The notes: generated by a model from the sequence alone, not told the origin. A stretch of DNA of 49,266 nt from Sphingobacteriia bacterium (GCA_009924095.1 RFSG01000007.1:1-49266), one strand, 5' to 3'. Shown: positions 33,959-44,201, counted from the stretch's first letter. Translations and numbers: made by a program.

Positions 33959-36175
33959 CTAATACAACCTATACAATTCATCCAACTCTGAATTAATACT
34001 TAAATTCAAATCCTTAATCTGACCTGTTTTCAAATCATATACCCATCCATGCACTTGCGGAAAACCAAATAACTTTCGGTTCTTTTGAACAAATGAGGTT
34101 TTCATTAAGTTTAATACCTGCTCCTGTACATTAAGCTCTACTAACCTCCTATGCTTTAATTCCTTATCCGCTATTTCATCTAATTCTTCCTTATGTAAAC
34201 GATATACATCCTTTATATTTCTTAACCATTTATCAATTAACCCATGCGGATGCTCCTCTACTGCTGCTCTAATTCCTCTGCACCCATAATGCCCACATAC
34301 AATTATATGCTTTACATTCAATACTTCTATTGAATATTGAACAACTGATAATAAATTAACATCTGTGTTCACTACTAAATTGGCAATGTTTCGATGCACA
34401 AACATTTCACCTGGGTCTGTTCCTGTAATTTCATTCGCTGGAACTCGACTACCTGAACATCCAATAAATATTGTGGGGTTTGTCCTTCCGATAACCTATT
34501 AAAATATTCAGGATCTATAGATAATTTCTCTGCAACCCATTTCTTGTTATTATCAAACAACCGAGCATAAATTTCATCCATATTTTCCTTTTGTTTGTTT
34601 TTGTTAAATGATAATGGAATATTTCCACTAAATAATAATTCCATATTTCTAGCCGATGACTTATCCCTGAATTCTTCAAAATAAGCAATTATATCCCGAT
34701 CAATAAAACGTGATCGAGAACCATCAATTTTTACAATACTATCCTCAGGTATATTCTCTAACACTTTTCGAATCCTGTTTTTATGAAGGAAGGTTAAAAT
34801 TTCACCTAATACTATTCTATATCGCCTACCTAAGTTATGAACATCTAATACTGGAGCTAAATAATTCTCCTTTATGATAAATATACTTGCCACAAATATC
34901 CCAGAAATAATGCCTATTAATAAATCGGTAAAAACAATCCCAACAACTGTAATTATAAATGGTAAAAAAGAACCTAATCCTTTCTCAAAATTATTATAGA
35001 ACTGATAAGGTTTACATAATTTAATACCAGTATAAACTAAAATTGCTGCTAAGGCAGATAATGGAATTTGATTTAATATTGGACTAAAAAAAATCCAAGC
35101 AATTAATATAAATATTCCATGGGTAATACTCGATGCTTTTGTTCGGCCTCCAGCCTCAATATTTACACTACCTCTAACAATTACTGCGGCAATTGGCAGC
35201 CCACCTAAAATTCCACTAATAATATTTCCAATCCCTTGTGCTTGTAATTCTGTATTTACTGGAGTTACTCTTTTCAAAGGATCTATTTTATCCATCGCTT
35301 CAATGGATAATAAGGTTTCTAAGGATGCTGCTAAAGCAAGTATAATAGCTACTTTATATAATACCCAATTTCCCCAAATTTCATTAGAAGGAAAAACAAT
35401 TAAGTTTTCCAGCGATTGCAAAACAGGTCATTGAACGGTATGATCTGCCGTTAAAACATAATGAGGTATAAAATATTCAAACACTTCAGCGCAAAGTGTT
35501 CCCCAAATAACTACTACCAAAGCACCGGGAATTTTAAATGGCTTATGCTTCCAATAATCCCATAACCATAATCCTATAATAGAAGTAATTCCAATAAACA
35601 ATCGGCCAGGATGCAAATGACGTATCGCATGTATGAATAATGAAAATGAATCGAATTCAGAATCGAATTCATACGCATATTTTTCATTAATATCATGAAC
35701 GGATAATCTAAACTCCTCAACCCCCATCTCCTCTAAATCATACCCAATTAAATGCGGAAATTGCTTTAGGATTAATATAATCCCTATCGCAGATAACATC
35801 CCTTGAATAACGGTACCCGGAACAAACGAAGCTAATGCCCCAGCACGAATTCGCCCAAACCCAATTTGCAAAACACGTGATATTGAAACTGCCAATGTAA
35901 AGGCTGGCCAACTACCTAATTCTGCTATTCCAGATAAGGTAAATAGCCGTAAGCCCTGCCGCTGGGCCACTTACCGCTAATTGTGCAGGACTTACTACTC
36001 CCACCAAAATTCCACCAATTACCCCAGCAATTAATCCCGATAATAAGGGAGCTCCTGATGCATGGGCAATCCCTAAACATAAGGGTATTGCAACTAAAAA
36101 TACCGCTATCCCAGCAGGAAAATCCTTATGCCAATATTCTCCAGTAAATAAATATTTTCCCAATTTATAATTCAT
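33959..36175 (-). pseudogene. SulP anion transporter-carbonic anhydrase fusion, inactivated
   Basis: Joined across its breaks this would be a SulP transporter with a C-terminal beta-carbonic anhydrase, a known bicarbonate-transport fusion. Pieces: residues from ATG 36175 (SulP start, [12 protein letters not shown]) to a frameshift near 35935-35945; second frame [13 protein letters not shown] ... to an in-frame TGA at 35430-35428; the same frame continues LQSLENLIVFPS with the rest of SulP, STAS-like part and [12 protein letters not shown]; a second frameshift near 34461-34473 (one base or a TTTA unit lost) leads into [29 protein letters not shown] and [12 protein letters not shown]. Besides these three lesions the catalytic Asp of the CxDxR motif has become Gly. 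All neighbours are intact, so sequencing error is unlikely. Confidence 0.85.
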
Positions 36176-36233
36176 GGTAGCACAAATTACGGATTAATCA
36201 CTCGCCAATCCGAAATTCATCCTTTCTCTTTTG

Positions 36234-36241
36234 TAATTTCG
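36234..36241 (+). promoter_or_regulatory. Probable -7 promoter element of valS
   Basis: TAATTTCG, one mismatch to TAnnTTTG, 16 nt before the valS ATG. Confidence 0.35.
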
Positions 36242-36257
36242 TGTCCCATACCAAACC

Positions 36258-38891
36258 ATGGAAATTAATAAAAACTATCAACCTGCAGATACCGAAAACA
36301 AATGGTATCAACATTGGAAAAATCAAGGATATTTTCAATCTAAACCCGATAACAGAGAACCTTATACCATAGTTATCCCTCCTCCCAATGTAACCGGCAT
36401 TCTACATATGGGACATATGCTCAATAACACCTTGCAGGATGTACTTATCCGACGCAAACGAATGCAAGGATATAATGCTTGTTGGGTACCCGGAACGGAT
36501 CATGCCTCTATTGCAACTGAAGCCAAAGTAGTAGCACTCTTGTCTGAAAAAGGAATTTCTAAAAAAGACCTGTCTAGAGAAGAATTTTTAAAACATGCCT
36601 GGGAATGGACCGATAAATACGGTGGTATTATTTTAAAACAACTTGAAAAATTAGGTTGCTCCTGCGATTGGAATAGAACCCGATTTACCCTCGAAGAAAA
36701 TTTATCGGATGCCGTTATTCAGGTATTTGTTGATCTATATGAAAAAGGACTCATTTATCGTGGTGTAAGAATGGTAAACTGGGATCCAAAAGGGTTAACC
36801 GCTGTTTCAGATGAAGAAGTAATTAGAAAAGAAATTAATGGGAAATTATTTTATGTTAATTACCCCATCGCAGGAGAAAATCAAACCTGGATTACTGTTG
36901 CCACTACACGACCCGAAACTATTTTAGGAGATTCTGGAATAGCTGTACATCCTAATGATGAACGCTATCAACACCTGATTGGTAAAAAAGCAATCGTCCC
37001 ATTTATTCATAGAGAAATTCCAATTATTGCTGATGAAAATATTGATATTTCCTTCGGTACCGGATGTCTTAAAGTAACTCCGGCGCATGATTTATTAGAT
37101 TATGAAATTGGACTTAAACATAATCTTGAAATTATTAATACCCTTAATGAAGATGGCACCATCGCTCCCATTGCCGGAAGATATATTGGGGAAGATAGAT
37201 TTGTTGCCAGAAAAAAAATGGCTGCCGATTTAGCAACCGAAGGATTATTAGTTAAAACAGAAGACATTGTTCACTCTGTTGGTTTCTCCGAAAGAACCGA
37301 TGCAGTAATTGAACCCCGCCTTTCTCAACAATGGTTCGTAAATATGAAATCCATCTCGGGAAAAGCAAAAGAAGCGGTAGAAAATGATGTGGTGAATTTA
37401 ATTCCTAATAAATTCAAAAACACCTATCGCCATTGGATGGAAAATATTAAAGATTGGTGTATCTCACGTCAATTATGGTGGGGACATAGAATACCTGCAT
37501 ATTATTTACCCAATGGAAATACCATCGTTGCTATTACCCCTGAATTAGCCTTAAGTAATGCACAACAATTATTTCCAGATCTTAATTTATCTGCAAATGA
37601 TTTACAACAGGATGAAGATGTATTGGATACCTGGTTCTCTTCCTGGCTTTGGCCTATTTCTGTTTTTGATGGATTTAAAGATCCCAATAATCCAGATATT
37701 AATTATTATTATCCTACAAACGATTTAATTACTGCACCGGAAATATTATTTTTCTGGGTGGCCCGAATGATTATGGCTGGATACGAATATCGTCAAGCCC
37801 CTCCATTTAAAAATGTTTATCTCACTGGAATTGTAAGAGATAAATTAGGACGAAAAATGAGTAAATCACTTGGAAATTCTCCCGACCCTATTGAATTAAT
37901 TGATAAATATTCTGCGGATGGCGTTAGATTTGGAATGTTAATTTGTTCACCAGCCGGAAATGATTTATTATTTGATGAATCTTATTGTGAACAAGGAAGA
38001 AATTTTGCCAATAAAATATGGAATGCATTTCGGCTAATTCATTCTTGGCAAGAAATGGATTGCCCTATGGATCCTGTGCAACAATTGGCTATTCAATGGA
38101 TGGGTGCTAAAATTGCAAACACCACTATTGAATTACAAGACCATTTTAATAAATTCAGAATTAGTGAAGCACAAATGGTCATTTATAAATTAATCTGGGA
38201 TGATTTCTGCTCTTGGTTTTTAGAAATGATTAAACCGCCCCAAGGACATGGACTATCTCCTGAATTATTAATTAAAATACAACATATTTTTGAATCTTTA
38301 CTCCAATTATTACATCCTTTTATGCCTTTTCTTACCGAAGAAATCTGGCATTTATTATCCCCTAGAAAAGAAGGGGAAGATCTTATGGTTTCTCAACTGC
38401 GTACCCTTACGGTTAAATCAGAAAATAAACCTTTATTGGTTTTCTTCCCCCATATTCAACAAGCCATTACTGAATTAAGAAGCTTGAGAAATCAACATCA
38501 AATATCTCCAAAACAAACCTTGCAATTATGGATTAATCCGCTAAATCTTCAAGAATATACACCTGGAATAATTGCTTTAATACAAAAAATGGGAAATTTC
38601 TCTCCTATTGAATTTACGAAAGAAAAAATCAATGGGGCAACTTATAAATTAATTGACCAAGATGAATTTTATATTTTATTAGAATCGGTTATTGATCCTG
38701 AAATTGAAAAACAAAAACTTACTGAAGAATTAAATTATCAGGAAGGATTTTTAATTTCTGTAAGAAAAAAATTAGAAAACGAAAAATTCAGATTAAATGC
38801 AAAACCTGAAATTATTGCAGCTGAAGAAAAAAAACAACAAGATTCTGAATCTCGTATTCGGGTAATTAAAGATCGCCTAAAAGAATTATAA
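36258..38891 (+). CDS. valS: Valyl-tRNA synthetase
   Basis: 877 residues. HIGH motif in PPPNVTGILHMGHMLNN (about 41-57), KMSKS in GRKMSKSLGNSPDP (about 532-545), the editing-domain ATTRPETILGDSGIAVHP and GTGCLKVTPAHD, and a C-terminal coiled-coil arm (about 810-877, VIDPEIEKQKLTEEL) define a complete ValRS, which charges tRNA-Val and edits threonine. It is divergent from the SulP remnant. Start ATG follows a promoter-like TAATTTCG. Confidence 0.97.
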   Translation: MEINKNYQPADTENKWYQHWKNQGYFQSKPDNREPYTIVIPPPNVTGILHMGHMLNNTLQDVLIRRKRMQGYNACWVPGTDHASIATEAKVVALLSEKGISKKDLSREEFLKHAWEWTDKYGGIILKQLEKLGCSCDWNRTRFTLEENLSDAVIQVFVDLYEKGLIYRGVRMVNWDPKGLTAVSDEEVIRKEINGKLFYVNYPIAGENQTWITVATTRPETILGDSGIAVHPNDERYQHLIGKKAIVPFIHREIPIIADENIDISFGTGCLKVTPAHDLLDYEIGLKHNLEIINTLNEDGTIAPIAGRYIGEDRFVARKKMAADLATEGLLVKTEDIVHSVGFSERTDAVIEPRLSQQWFVNMKSISGKAKEAVENDVVNLIPNKFKNTYRHWMENIKDWCISRQLWWGHRIPAYYLPNGNTIVAITPELALSNAQQLFPDLNLSANDLQQDEDVLDTWFSSWLWPISVFDGFKDPNNPDINYYYPTNDLITAPEILFFWVARMIMAGYEYRQAPPFKNVYLTGIVRDKLGRKMSKSLGNSPDPIELIDKYSADGVRFGMLICSPAGNDLLFDESYCEQGRNFANKIWNAFRLIHSWQEMDCPMDPVQQLAIQWMGAKIANTTIELQDHFNKFRISEAQMVIYKLIWDDFCSWFLEMIKPPQGHGLSPELLIKIQHIFESLLQLLHPFMPFLTEEIWHLLSPRKEGEDLMVSQLRTLTVKSENKPLLVFFPHIQQAITELRSLRNQHQISPKQTLQLWINPLNLQEYTPGIIALIQKMGNFSPIEFTKEKINGATYKLIDQDEFYILLESVIDPEIEKQKLTEELNYQEGFLISVRKKLENEKFRLNAKPEIIAAEEKKQQDSESRIRVIKDRLKEL

Positions 38892-38937
38892 ATTAATTAA
38901 TTGCGTCAATACTAAGGTAGGACGATAATTTTTTTTG

Positions 38938-38945
38938 TACTTTTG
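38938..38945 (+). promoter_or_regulatory. -7 promoter element of pyrG
   Basis: TACTTTTG, exact TAnnTTTG match, 19 nt before the pyrG ATG. -33 region is a T tract without a clear TTTG. Confidence 0.5.
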
Positions 38946-38964
38946 AAGTCCATAAGCAAACCTT

Positions 38965-40584
38965 ATGGCTTCCTCTCCTCGTTATTTATTTGTCACCGGT
39001 GGTGTGACTTCTTCCCTCGGCAAAGGAATTGTATCGGCATCCTTAGCTAAACTCCTACAAGCAAGAGGCTATCGGGTAACCATTCAAAAATTCGATCCCT
39101 ATATTAACATTGATCCGGGTACCTTAAATCCTTATGAACATGGAGAATGTTATGTAACCGAAGATGGAGCTGAAACAGATTTAGACCTGGGTCATTACGA
39201 GCGATTCTTAAATGTACCTACCTCCCAAGCCAATAATGTAACTACCGGAAGAATTTATGAATATGTTATTAAAAATGAAAGGGATGGTAAATACCAAGGT
39301 AAAACCGTTCAGGTCATCCCCCATATTACGGATGAAATAAAAAGAAGAATTTGCCTTCTGGGAGAAACTGGGAATTTTGATTTTGTAATAACCGAATTAG
39401 GAGGAACGGTTGGGGACATCGAATCCCTTCCCTATATTGAAGCAGTTCGGCAACTTAAATACGAATTAGGTCCCCATCGATCCGCAGTAATTCATCTTAC
39501 TTTAGTTCCCTATTTAAAAGCAGCAGGAGAATTAAAAACTAAACCCACGCAACATTCTGTAAAAATGTTGTTGGAATCAGGAGTTCAACCTGATATCCTG
39601 GTCTGTAGAACGGAATACAAACTTACCCGTGAAATTCGAGCGAAAATAGCGCTCTTCTGCAATCTGCAGAGTAATGCCGTGATTGAAAGCATTGACGCAG
39701 ATTCAATTTACGATGTGCCCCTATTAATGAAAAAAGAGAAGTTAGACCGGGTGGTGTTAAACATCTGTAAACTTCCTTTAAAAAATGAACCTGAGTTAAC
39801 CGAGTGGAATGAATTTCTGAATCGTTTAAAAAATCCTCAAGATGAAATACAAGTCGGACTTGTCGGCAAGTACGTTGAATTGCAAGACGCCTACAAATCT
39901 ATCCTCGAATCCTTCGTTCATGCCGGAACCGAAAATCGCCTCAAAGTAAAAGTACATTCCATTCATTCTGAACATATCACCGAAGAAAATGTATTCAGAC
40001 TCCTCTCCCCCCTCGATGGCCTTTTGGTTGCCCCTGGATTTGGGGAAAGAGGAATCGAAGGAAAAATTATCGCAGTTCGTTTCGCTAGAGAAAATAAAAT
40101 TCCCTTTCTAGGAATATGTTTAGGTATGCAAATGGCTGTTGTTGAATTTGGTAGAAATGTTTTAAAACTTAAAGATTGTACTTCTACTGAATTTAAAAAA
40201 TCAGCTAAAAATCCGGTGATCGCTTTAATGGAAGAACAAACAAAGGTTCGACAAATGGGTGGAACCATGCGCCTTGGAGCCTACCCTTGCGAAATCCAAA
40301 AAGATAGCAAAGCCTTTAAAGCCTATAAAAAAACACGCATTTCGGAAAGACATCGCCATCGCTTCGAATTCAACAATAAATATCGCCAGGCCTTTGAAAA
40401 TGCAGGAATGCAGTTCTCGGGAATTAATCCAGATGCCGATTTAGTTGAAATAATCGAAATTCATGACCACCCCTTTTTCCTTGGCTGTCAGTTTCATCCT
40501 GAACTTAAATCTACTGTGGAAATTCCCCATCCTTTGTTTGTTGCTTTTGTGAAAGCCTGCTACGATTTTAAACTTCTTAAATAA
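38965..40584 (+). CDS. pyrG: CTP synthase
   Basis: 539 residues: N-terminal amidoligase domain ([16 protein letters not shown] at 5-20, the P loop; [18 protein letters not shown]) and C-terminal class I glutamine amidotransferase domain with the nucleophile in FLGICLGMQ and the catalytic His/Glu in QFHPE. It converts UTP, ATP and glutamine to CTP. The conserved [16 protein letters not shown] linker start is encoded by a stretch that contains a near-perfect copy of the palindromic repeat (39849-39863). yidC follows on the same strand, a common pairing in Bacteroidota. Confidence 0.97.
   Translation: MASSPRYLFVTGGVTSSLGKGIVSASLAKLLQARGYRVTIQKFDPYINIDPGTLNPYEHGECYVTEDGAETDLDLGHYERFLNVPTSQANNVTTGRIYEYVIKNERDGKYQGKTVQVIPHITDEIKRRICLLGETGNFDFVITELGGTVGDIESLPYIEAVRQLKYELGPHRSAVIHLTLVPYLKAAGELKTKPTQHSVKMLLESGVQPDILVCRTEYKLTREIRAKIALFCNLQSNAVIESIDADSIYDVPLLMKKEKLDRVVLNICKLPLKNEPELTEWNEFLNRLKNPQDEIQVGLVGKYVELQDAYKSILESFVHAGTENRLKVKVHSIHSEHITEENVFRLLSPLDGLLVAPGFGERGIEGKIIAVRFARENKIPFLGICLGMQMAVVEFGRNVLKLKDCTSTEFKKSAKNPVIALMEEQTKVRQMGGTMRLGAYPCEIQKDSKAFKAYKKTRISERHRHRFEFNNKYRQAFENAGMQFSGINPDADLVEIIEIHDHPFFLGCQFHPELKSTVEIPHPLFVAFVKACYDFKLLK
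39849..39863. repeat. Palindromic repeat copy 11 (outer pair changed), inside pyrG
   Basis: ACAAGTCGGACTTGT: core of 13 bp identical to the consensus and the outer pair changed from G-C to A-T so the dyad stays perfect. It encodes a conserved part of CTP synthase, so coincidence is possible. Confidence 0.55.
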
Positions 40585-40633
40585 AATACCGCTAAACCCT
40601 CAATATTTTTTACTTCCCTGTCGGGAATCGGAT

Positions 40634-40641
40634 TAATTTTG
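40634..40641 (+). promoter_or_regulatory. -7 promoter element of yidC
   Basis: TAATTTTG, exact TAnnTTTG match, 22 nt before the yidC ATG; no clear -33. Confidence 0.5.
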
Positions 40642-40663
40642 CCCATTCTTAGCTTTTCCTTGC

Positions 40664-42577
40664 ATGGATCGTAACTCTCTCATCGGCTTTGTACTGATTG
40701 CCGGTATTTTTTTCACCTGGATGTATTTCTTTCAACCTGAAGCTGAACCTACCCAGGTTAAGTCTTCAATTGAAAAATCGCAACCCAATTCTGATAACCT
40801 CGATAACCTATCGGAAGAATCTGAAAAATCTGAAAACTTAGATTCCCTTTCAGATTCTAATATCTCTGTATCCGGAGATAGCTTGCAAGCCTTAGCCCTT
40901 AAAGATCAATTTGGTGCATTTGCCCCGGTAGCAACAGGTACCGAAACTTTTATTGAAGCACGTACTGATGACTTGGTAATGATGTTTAGCTCAAAAGGTG
41001 GCAAACCTATCGGTGCTTGGTTATCTAAATACAAAACTTACGATAGCCTTCCCCTTCCCGTTATTGACGAACATCTAAAAAATAGATTCGCATTTACGTT
41101 TGCTCACGGCAATAGAACGATTGAAACCGACCAACTCTATTTCACTCCACTTAATATCCCAAATAAACTTTCTGTCGCAAAAGGAAATAAACCTTTGGAA
41201 ATTCGCTTCCGTGCTGAAATAGCACCAGGTCGTTATATTGATCATGTGTATGAACTCACCAACGGTCAATATGACTTTACCTTTCATGCCGAATATCATC
41301 AATTAGCCGATTTAATTAGAAATAAACATATTGAATTTAATTGGACTGTAGAAATTCCGCGTACTGAAAAATCGGTGCAGAACATGCGGAATCAAACCAC
41401 TATTTATTATAAAAGCGGGGATGATGTAGAATCTTTAAATGCAGCATCCACAGACCCTCAATCTGAAAATATTAAAACCGAAACGCAATGGGTTGCCTTC
41501 AAAAATCATTATTTTAATACAACCGTTATTCCAGAAATACCTTTTGAAGAAATACAATTGGAATGCACTGTCCCCTCCGATGAAACCTATAATAAAGAAA
41601 TGAAAGGGGTATTTCATTTGCCCACAGATTTTGATCAACAAGAACAAGTAACTTTAAAATTTGTGTTCAGTCCGAATTCCTATTCTACTTTAAAAAGTTA
41701 TGATTTAGGACTTGATAAAATGATTTCAATGGGATGGAGCTTTATTGGATACATCAATAAATATATTGTTTTAACTGTATTTAAATTATTAGAAGATAAA
41801 ATCGCCAATTATGGTATTATCATTTTAATTCTTGCCTTATTAATTCGAGTATTGGTCTTTCCATTGGCTTACCGTAGTTATGTTTCAATGGCAAAAATGA
41901 GAATTGTAAATGAATCTCAGGAAGTAAAAGAATTAGAGGAAAAATATAAAAATGATAATACCCGTCTTCAAACTGAAAAAATGTCCTATTATAGTTCTGT
42001 TGGTGTATCCCCCCTAAGCGGTTGTATTCCTTTAGTACTGCAAATGCCCATTATTTTAGCGATGTTTTCGTTTTTTCCTGCATCTATAGAATTAAGACAA
42101 CAATCTTTCCTTTGGGCTACGGATTTATCTTCCTATGATTCTATTTTAGATTTATCCTTTGAAATTCCTTTTTATGGCAGCCATGTAAGTTTATTTACTT
42201 TATTAATGACTTTATCTACCATTGCATTTACTTATGTAAGCCAACAAACTCAAGGAAATACAAATCCTCAAATGAAACAATTACAATGGATGGGATATGT
42301 GATGCCAATTATATTCTTAGGGATATTAAATAATTATGCAGCAGGATTAAGTTATTATTATTTCCTCGCGAACGTATTATCCATTTCCCAATCTTTTTTA
42401 ATTAAAGCATCTATTAATGATAAAAAATTATTAGAACAATTACATGCGGTAAAAGCTAAGAAAAAGTCGGGTCAGGCACCCAAGGGTAGAATGGCTTCTT
42501 GGTTGGAAAAACAACAAAAAAAGCAGGAAGAAATGAAAAGACAAATCCAGAAAAATAAAAATCAATCCAAAAAATGA
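40664..42577 (+). CDS. yidC: Membrane protein insertase YidC
   Basis: 637 residues, the large form usual in Bacteroidota. N-terminal helix (SLIGFVLIAGIFFTWMYFF, about 4-22), Ser/Glu-rich linker, large periplasmic beta domain (about 85-350), then the conserved insertase core with five helices (LLIRVLVFPLAYRSYVSMAKM, SPLSGCIPLVLQMPIILAMFSFFP) and a basic tail (KKSGQAPKGRM ... KKQEEMKRQ). The functional Arg lies in LIRVLVFPLAYRS. It inserts and folds inner-membrane proteins with or without SecYEG. The stop overlaps the next gene by 4 nt. Confidence 0.97.
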   Translation: MDRNSLIGFVLIAGIFFTWMYFFQPEAEPTQVKSSIEKSQPNSDNLDNLSEESEKSENLDSLSDSNISVSGDSLQALALKDQFGAFAPVATGTETFIEARTDDLVMMFSSKGGKPIGAWLSKYKTYDSLPLPVIDEHLKNRFAFTFAHGNRTIETDQLYFTPLNIPNKLSVAKGNKPLEIRFRAEIAPGRYIDHVYELTNGQYDFTFHAEYHQLADLIRNKHIEFNWTVEIPRTEKSVQNMRNQTTIYYKSGDDVESLNAASTDPQSENIKTETQWVAFKNHYFNTTVIPEIPFEEIQLECTVPSDETYNKEMKGVFHLPTDFDQQEQVTLKFVFSPNSYSTLKSYDLGLDKMISMGWSFIGYINKYIVLTVFKLLEDKIANYGIIILILALLIRVLVFPLAYRSYVSMAKMRIVNESQEVKELEEKYKNDNTRLQTEKMSYYSSVGVSPLSGCIPLVLQMPIILAMFSFFPASIELRQQSFLWATDLSSYDSILDLSFEIPFYGSHVSLFTLLMTLSTIAFTYVSQQTQGNTNPQMKQLQWMGYVMPIIFLGILNNYAAGLSYYYFLANVLSISQSFLIKASINDKKLLEQLHAVKAKKKSGQAPKGRMASWLEKQQKKQEEMKRQIQKNKNQSKK

Positions 42578-43062
42578 AAATCACGCTTATAACACTACTA
42601 TTTCTTATCCTTTTCGGGGTGAGTTGTTCTAGCTCCAGAAAAAAGGTTCCTACCGCGGATCTGGTTCCATCTGATTTCTTGTATAAATTAGATAGAAGTC
42701 CTTGTTTTGGTACCTGTCCTGTTTATAAGGTGCAAGTAACACAGGATGGACTTTTTGAATATACAGGAATTAAATTTACGGATAGATCTGGCGTATGGAC
42801 GCGTCAAATTTCACCTGAAGAAAGAGAACGTTTGTTAAGAGCCATTGTAGATGCTGGATTTAGAACCTTAAAATCTGAATATAAATTAGAAGGAATAAGT
42901 GATGCAGTTTCAGTTACCCATGAATTAACCTGGGATATGGAAACCTTTAAAATATTAAATCAAGGAAATGGCCCTGCCTCCTTAAATAAAATTGAAACAC
43001 TTGTAGATTCAATTAGCAAACTACCTGGATTTATTTTTGTAAGACCCTTACAAGATGAATAG
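42574..43062 (+). CDS. DUF6438-like lipoprotein
   Basis: 162 residues. Lipoprotein leader MKITLITLLFLILFGVSCSSS (Cys18), then a compact domain opening with RSPCFGTCPVYKVQVTQDG (about 41-59), the Cys-rich signature of the DUF6438 family, plus DRSGVWTRQISPEERERL. Function of the family is unknown. Coupled to yidC by an ATGA overlap, so it is expressed with the insertase. Family assigned from memory of the PCFGTCPVY motif. Confidence 0.75.
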   Translation: MKITLITLLFLILFGVSCSSSRKKVPTADLVPSDFLYKLDRSPCFGTCPVYKVQVTQDGLFEYTGIKFTDRSGVWTRQISPEERERLLRAIVDAGFRTLKSEYKLEGISDAVSVTHELTWDMETFKILNQGNGPASLNKIETLVDSISKLPGFIFVRPLQDE

Positions 43063-43073
43063 TAAATAAATTT

Positions 43074-43241
43074 ATGAACTCCGCGGGCTGGAAATGGATC
43101 ATTTTATTTCTGCTGCTTTCAGCCTGTAAACCATATTATAATATTCGATACGGAGACCCTCGTAAAAATTGTAACCATCCGGAACATGGTCTTTTTATGA
43201 ATAAAAGACTCATGAAAAAAGAAAAGACGCGGCATCGGTAA
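43074..43241 (+). CDS. Very small putative lipoprotein (55 aa)
   Basis: A 55-codon frame, ATG at 43074 to TAA at 43239-43241, 11 nt after the DUF6438 gene. It starts MNSAGWKWIILFLLLSACKP: a textbook short lipoprotein signal peptide with lipobox LSAC (Cys18), followed by YYNIRYGDPRKNCNHPEHG and a basic tail. Codon use is like the neighbours. Likely a real member of the yidC operon; role unknown. The stop is 5 bp from the convergent channel gene. Confidence 0.65.
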   Translation: MNSAGWKWIILFLLLSACKPYYNIRYGDPRKNCNHPEHGLFMNKRLMKKEKTRHR

Positions 43242-43246
43242 AATAA

Positions 43247-44197
43247 TTACCCTAATTTTTCATAGGCATTTAATTGATCTAATCGAATTACCATTTTTTG
43301 ATTTTCATTGTAAAAGGAAGGTAAAAACTTAGCATTATCAATTACCTCATAATATTTATAGGAATGACGTGCATGGATAGTTTGAGAAATGGTATCATCA
43401 AATCCCTTCAATAAAATAATAATTTCTAAATCTCGATTTGTTAATTCTTCAATGCTAATATCTTTTAATGGACTACTGTCTTCTAAGGGATGAACTACCG
43501 TCCAAGTGGACACTAAAAAATTAACCTCTTCCCGTTCTAAGGCTAAGGCATAAAATTTTCGTACTTTTTTATCCCCTTCTTCTTCTACCCAGGATAACAT
43601 AACCTGTATTCTTGCCTCAGTAATAATATTCATATAAGCATTTACCACTCGAAACATATAGGCTTTTCCTTCTCGGTAAGGAGAAATTAATATATTTTCA
43701 CTGAATAATATTTTCTCTACGGGTCGAGCAAATCTTCCATACAATAACCCCGTAATTAAGGCAAAGGAGGTCACTCCTATCAAAGCTTCAAAAGCCGCTA
43801 CCATTCCACTGCCCAAACCAATCGGATTTACCCTTCCATAACCTACCGTTGCAAACGTTTGACAACTAAAGAAAAAACATTCTAAAAAAAAACTAACAGG
43901 TTTCTCGCTCATTAACCCTCCCATTTGGGCAGGCCCAATTAAATAATAAATACAAGCAAAGCCTATATTTATCAAAATAAACACCAAGGCTACCATTCCT
44001 AAAAACTGAGGCCAAGTCAACTTGATCAAAGCATGAAATAAACTAAGACGTTCCAACAAGGGAATCCCAATTTTAACCACATTAAAATTTCCATTGGGGA
44101 GAATTAATCTAGTTCCCTGCTGACCTACTTGTTGTCCAAATCCAGTATCTCGATTTTCTTTGTACTTAGTATTTCTTAAGTTCGATAGTTTTGCCAT
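43247..44197 (-). CDS. KirBac-type inward-rectifier potassium channel
   Basis: 316 residues: cytoplasmic N-terminus, two membrane helices (about 64-86 and 128-152) around a pore loop with selectivity filter TVGYG (117-121), then a C-terminal cytoplasmic immunoglobulin-like domain (about 165-310) as in Kir channels, with VNAYMNIITEARIQVMLSW and LTNRDLEIIILLKGFDDTISQTIHARHSY. It should conduct K+ across the inner membrane. ATG at 44197 lies 4 nt after a TAAATTTG promoter element, so the message may be leaderless. Confidence 0.9.
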   Translation of the reverse strand: MAKLSNLRNTKYKENRDTGFGQQVGQQGTRLILPNGNFNVVKIGIPLLERLSLFHALIKLTWPQFLGMVALVFILINIGFACIYYLIGPAQMGGLMSEKPVSFFLECFFFSCQTFATVGYGRVNPIGLGSGMVAAFEALIGVTSFALITGLLYGRFARPVEKILFSENILISPYREGKAYMFRVVNAYMNIITEARIQVMLSWVEEEGDKKVRKFYALALEREEVNFLVSTWTVVHPLEDSSPLKDISIEELTNRDLEIIILLKGFDDTISQTIHARHSYKYYEVIDNAKFLPSFYNENQKMVIRLDQLNAYEKLG

Positions 44198-44201
44198 AAT
44201 T

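Noticed and set aside
33525-33991. Two open frames of 68 and 71 codons on the plus strand
   Set aside because: They read through palindromes (ASPTCK/SPTCK pieces) and low-complexity DNA, with no domain or promoter.
35419-35430. In-frame TGA in the SulP gene as recoding (selenocysteine or Trp)
   Set aside because: TGA is used as a normal stop elsewhere in the window, and the same gene has two frameshifts and a lost catalytic residue.
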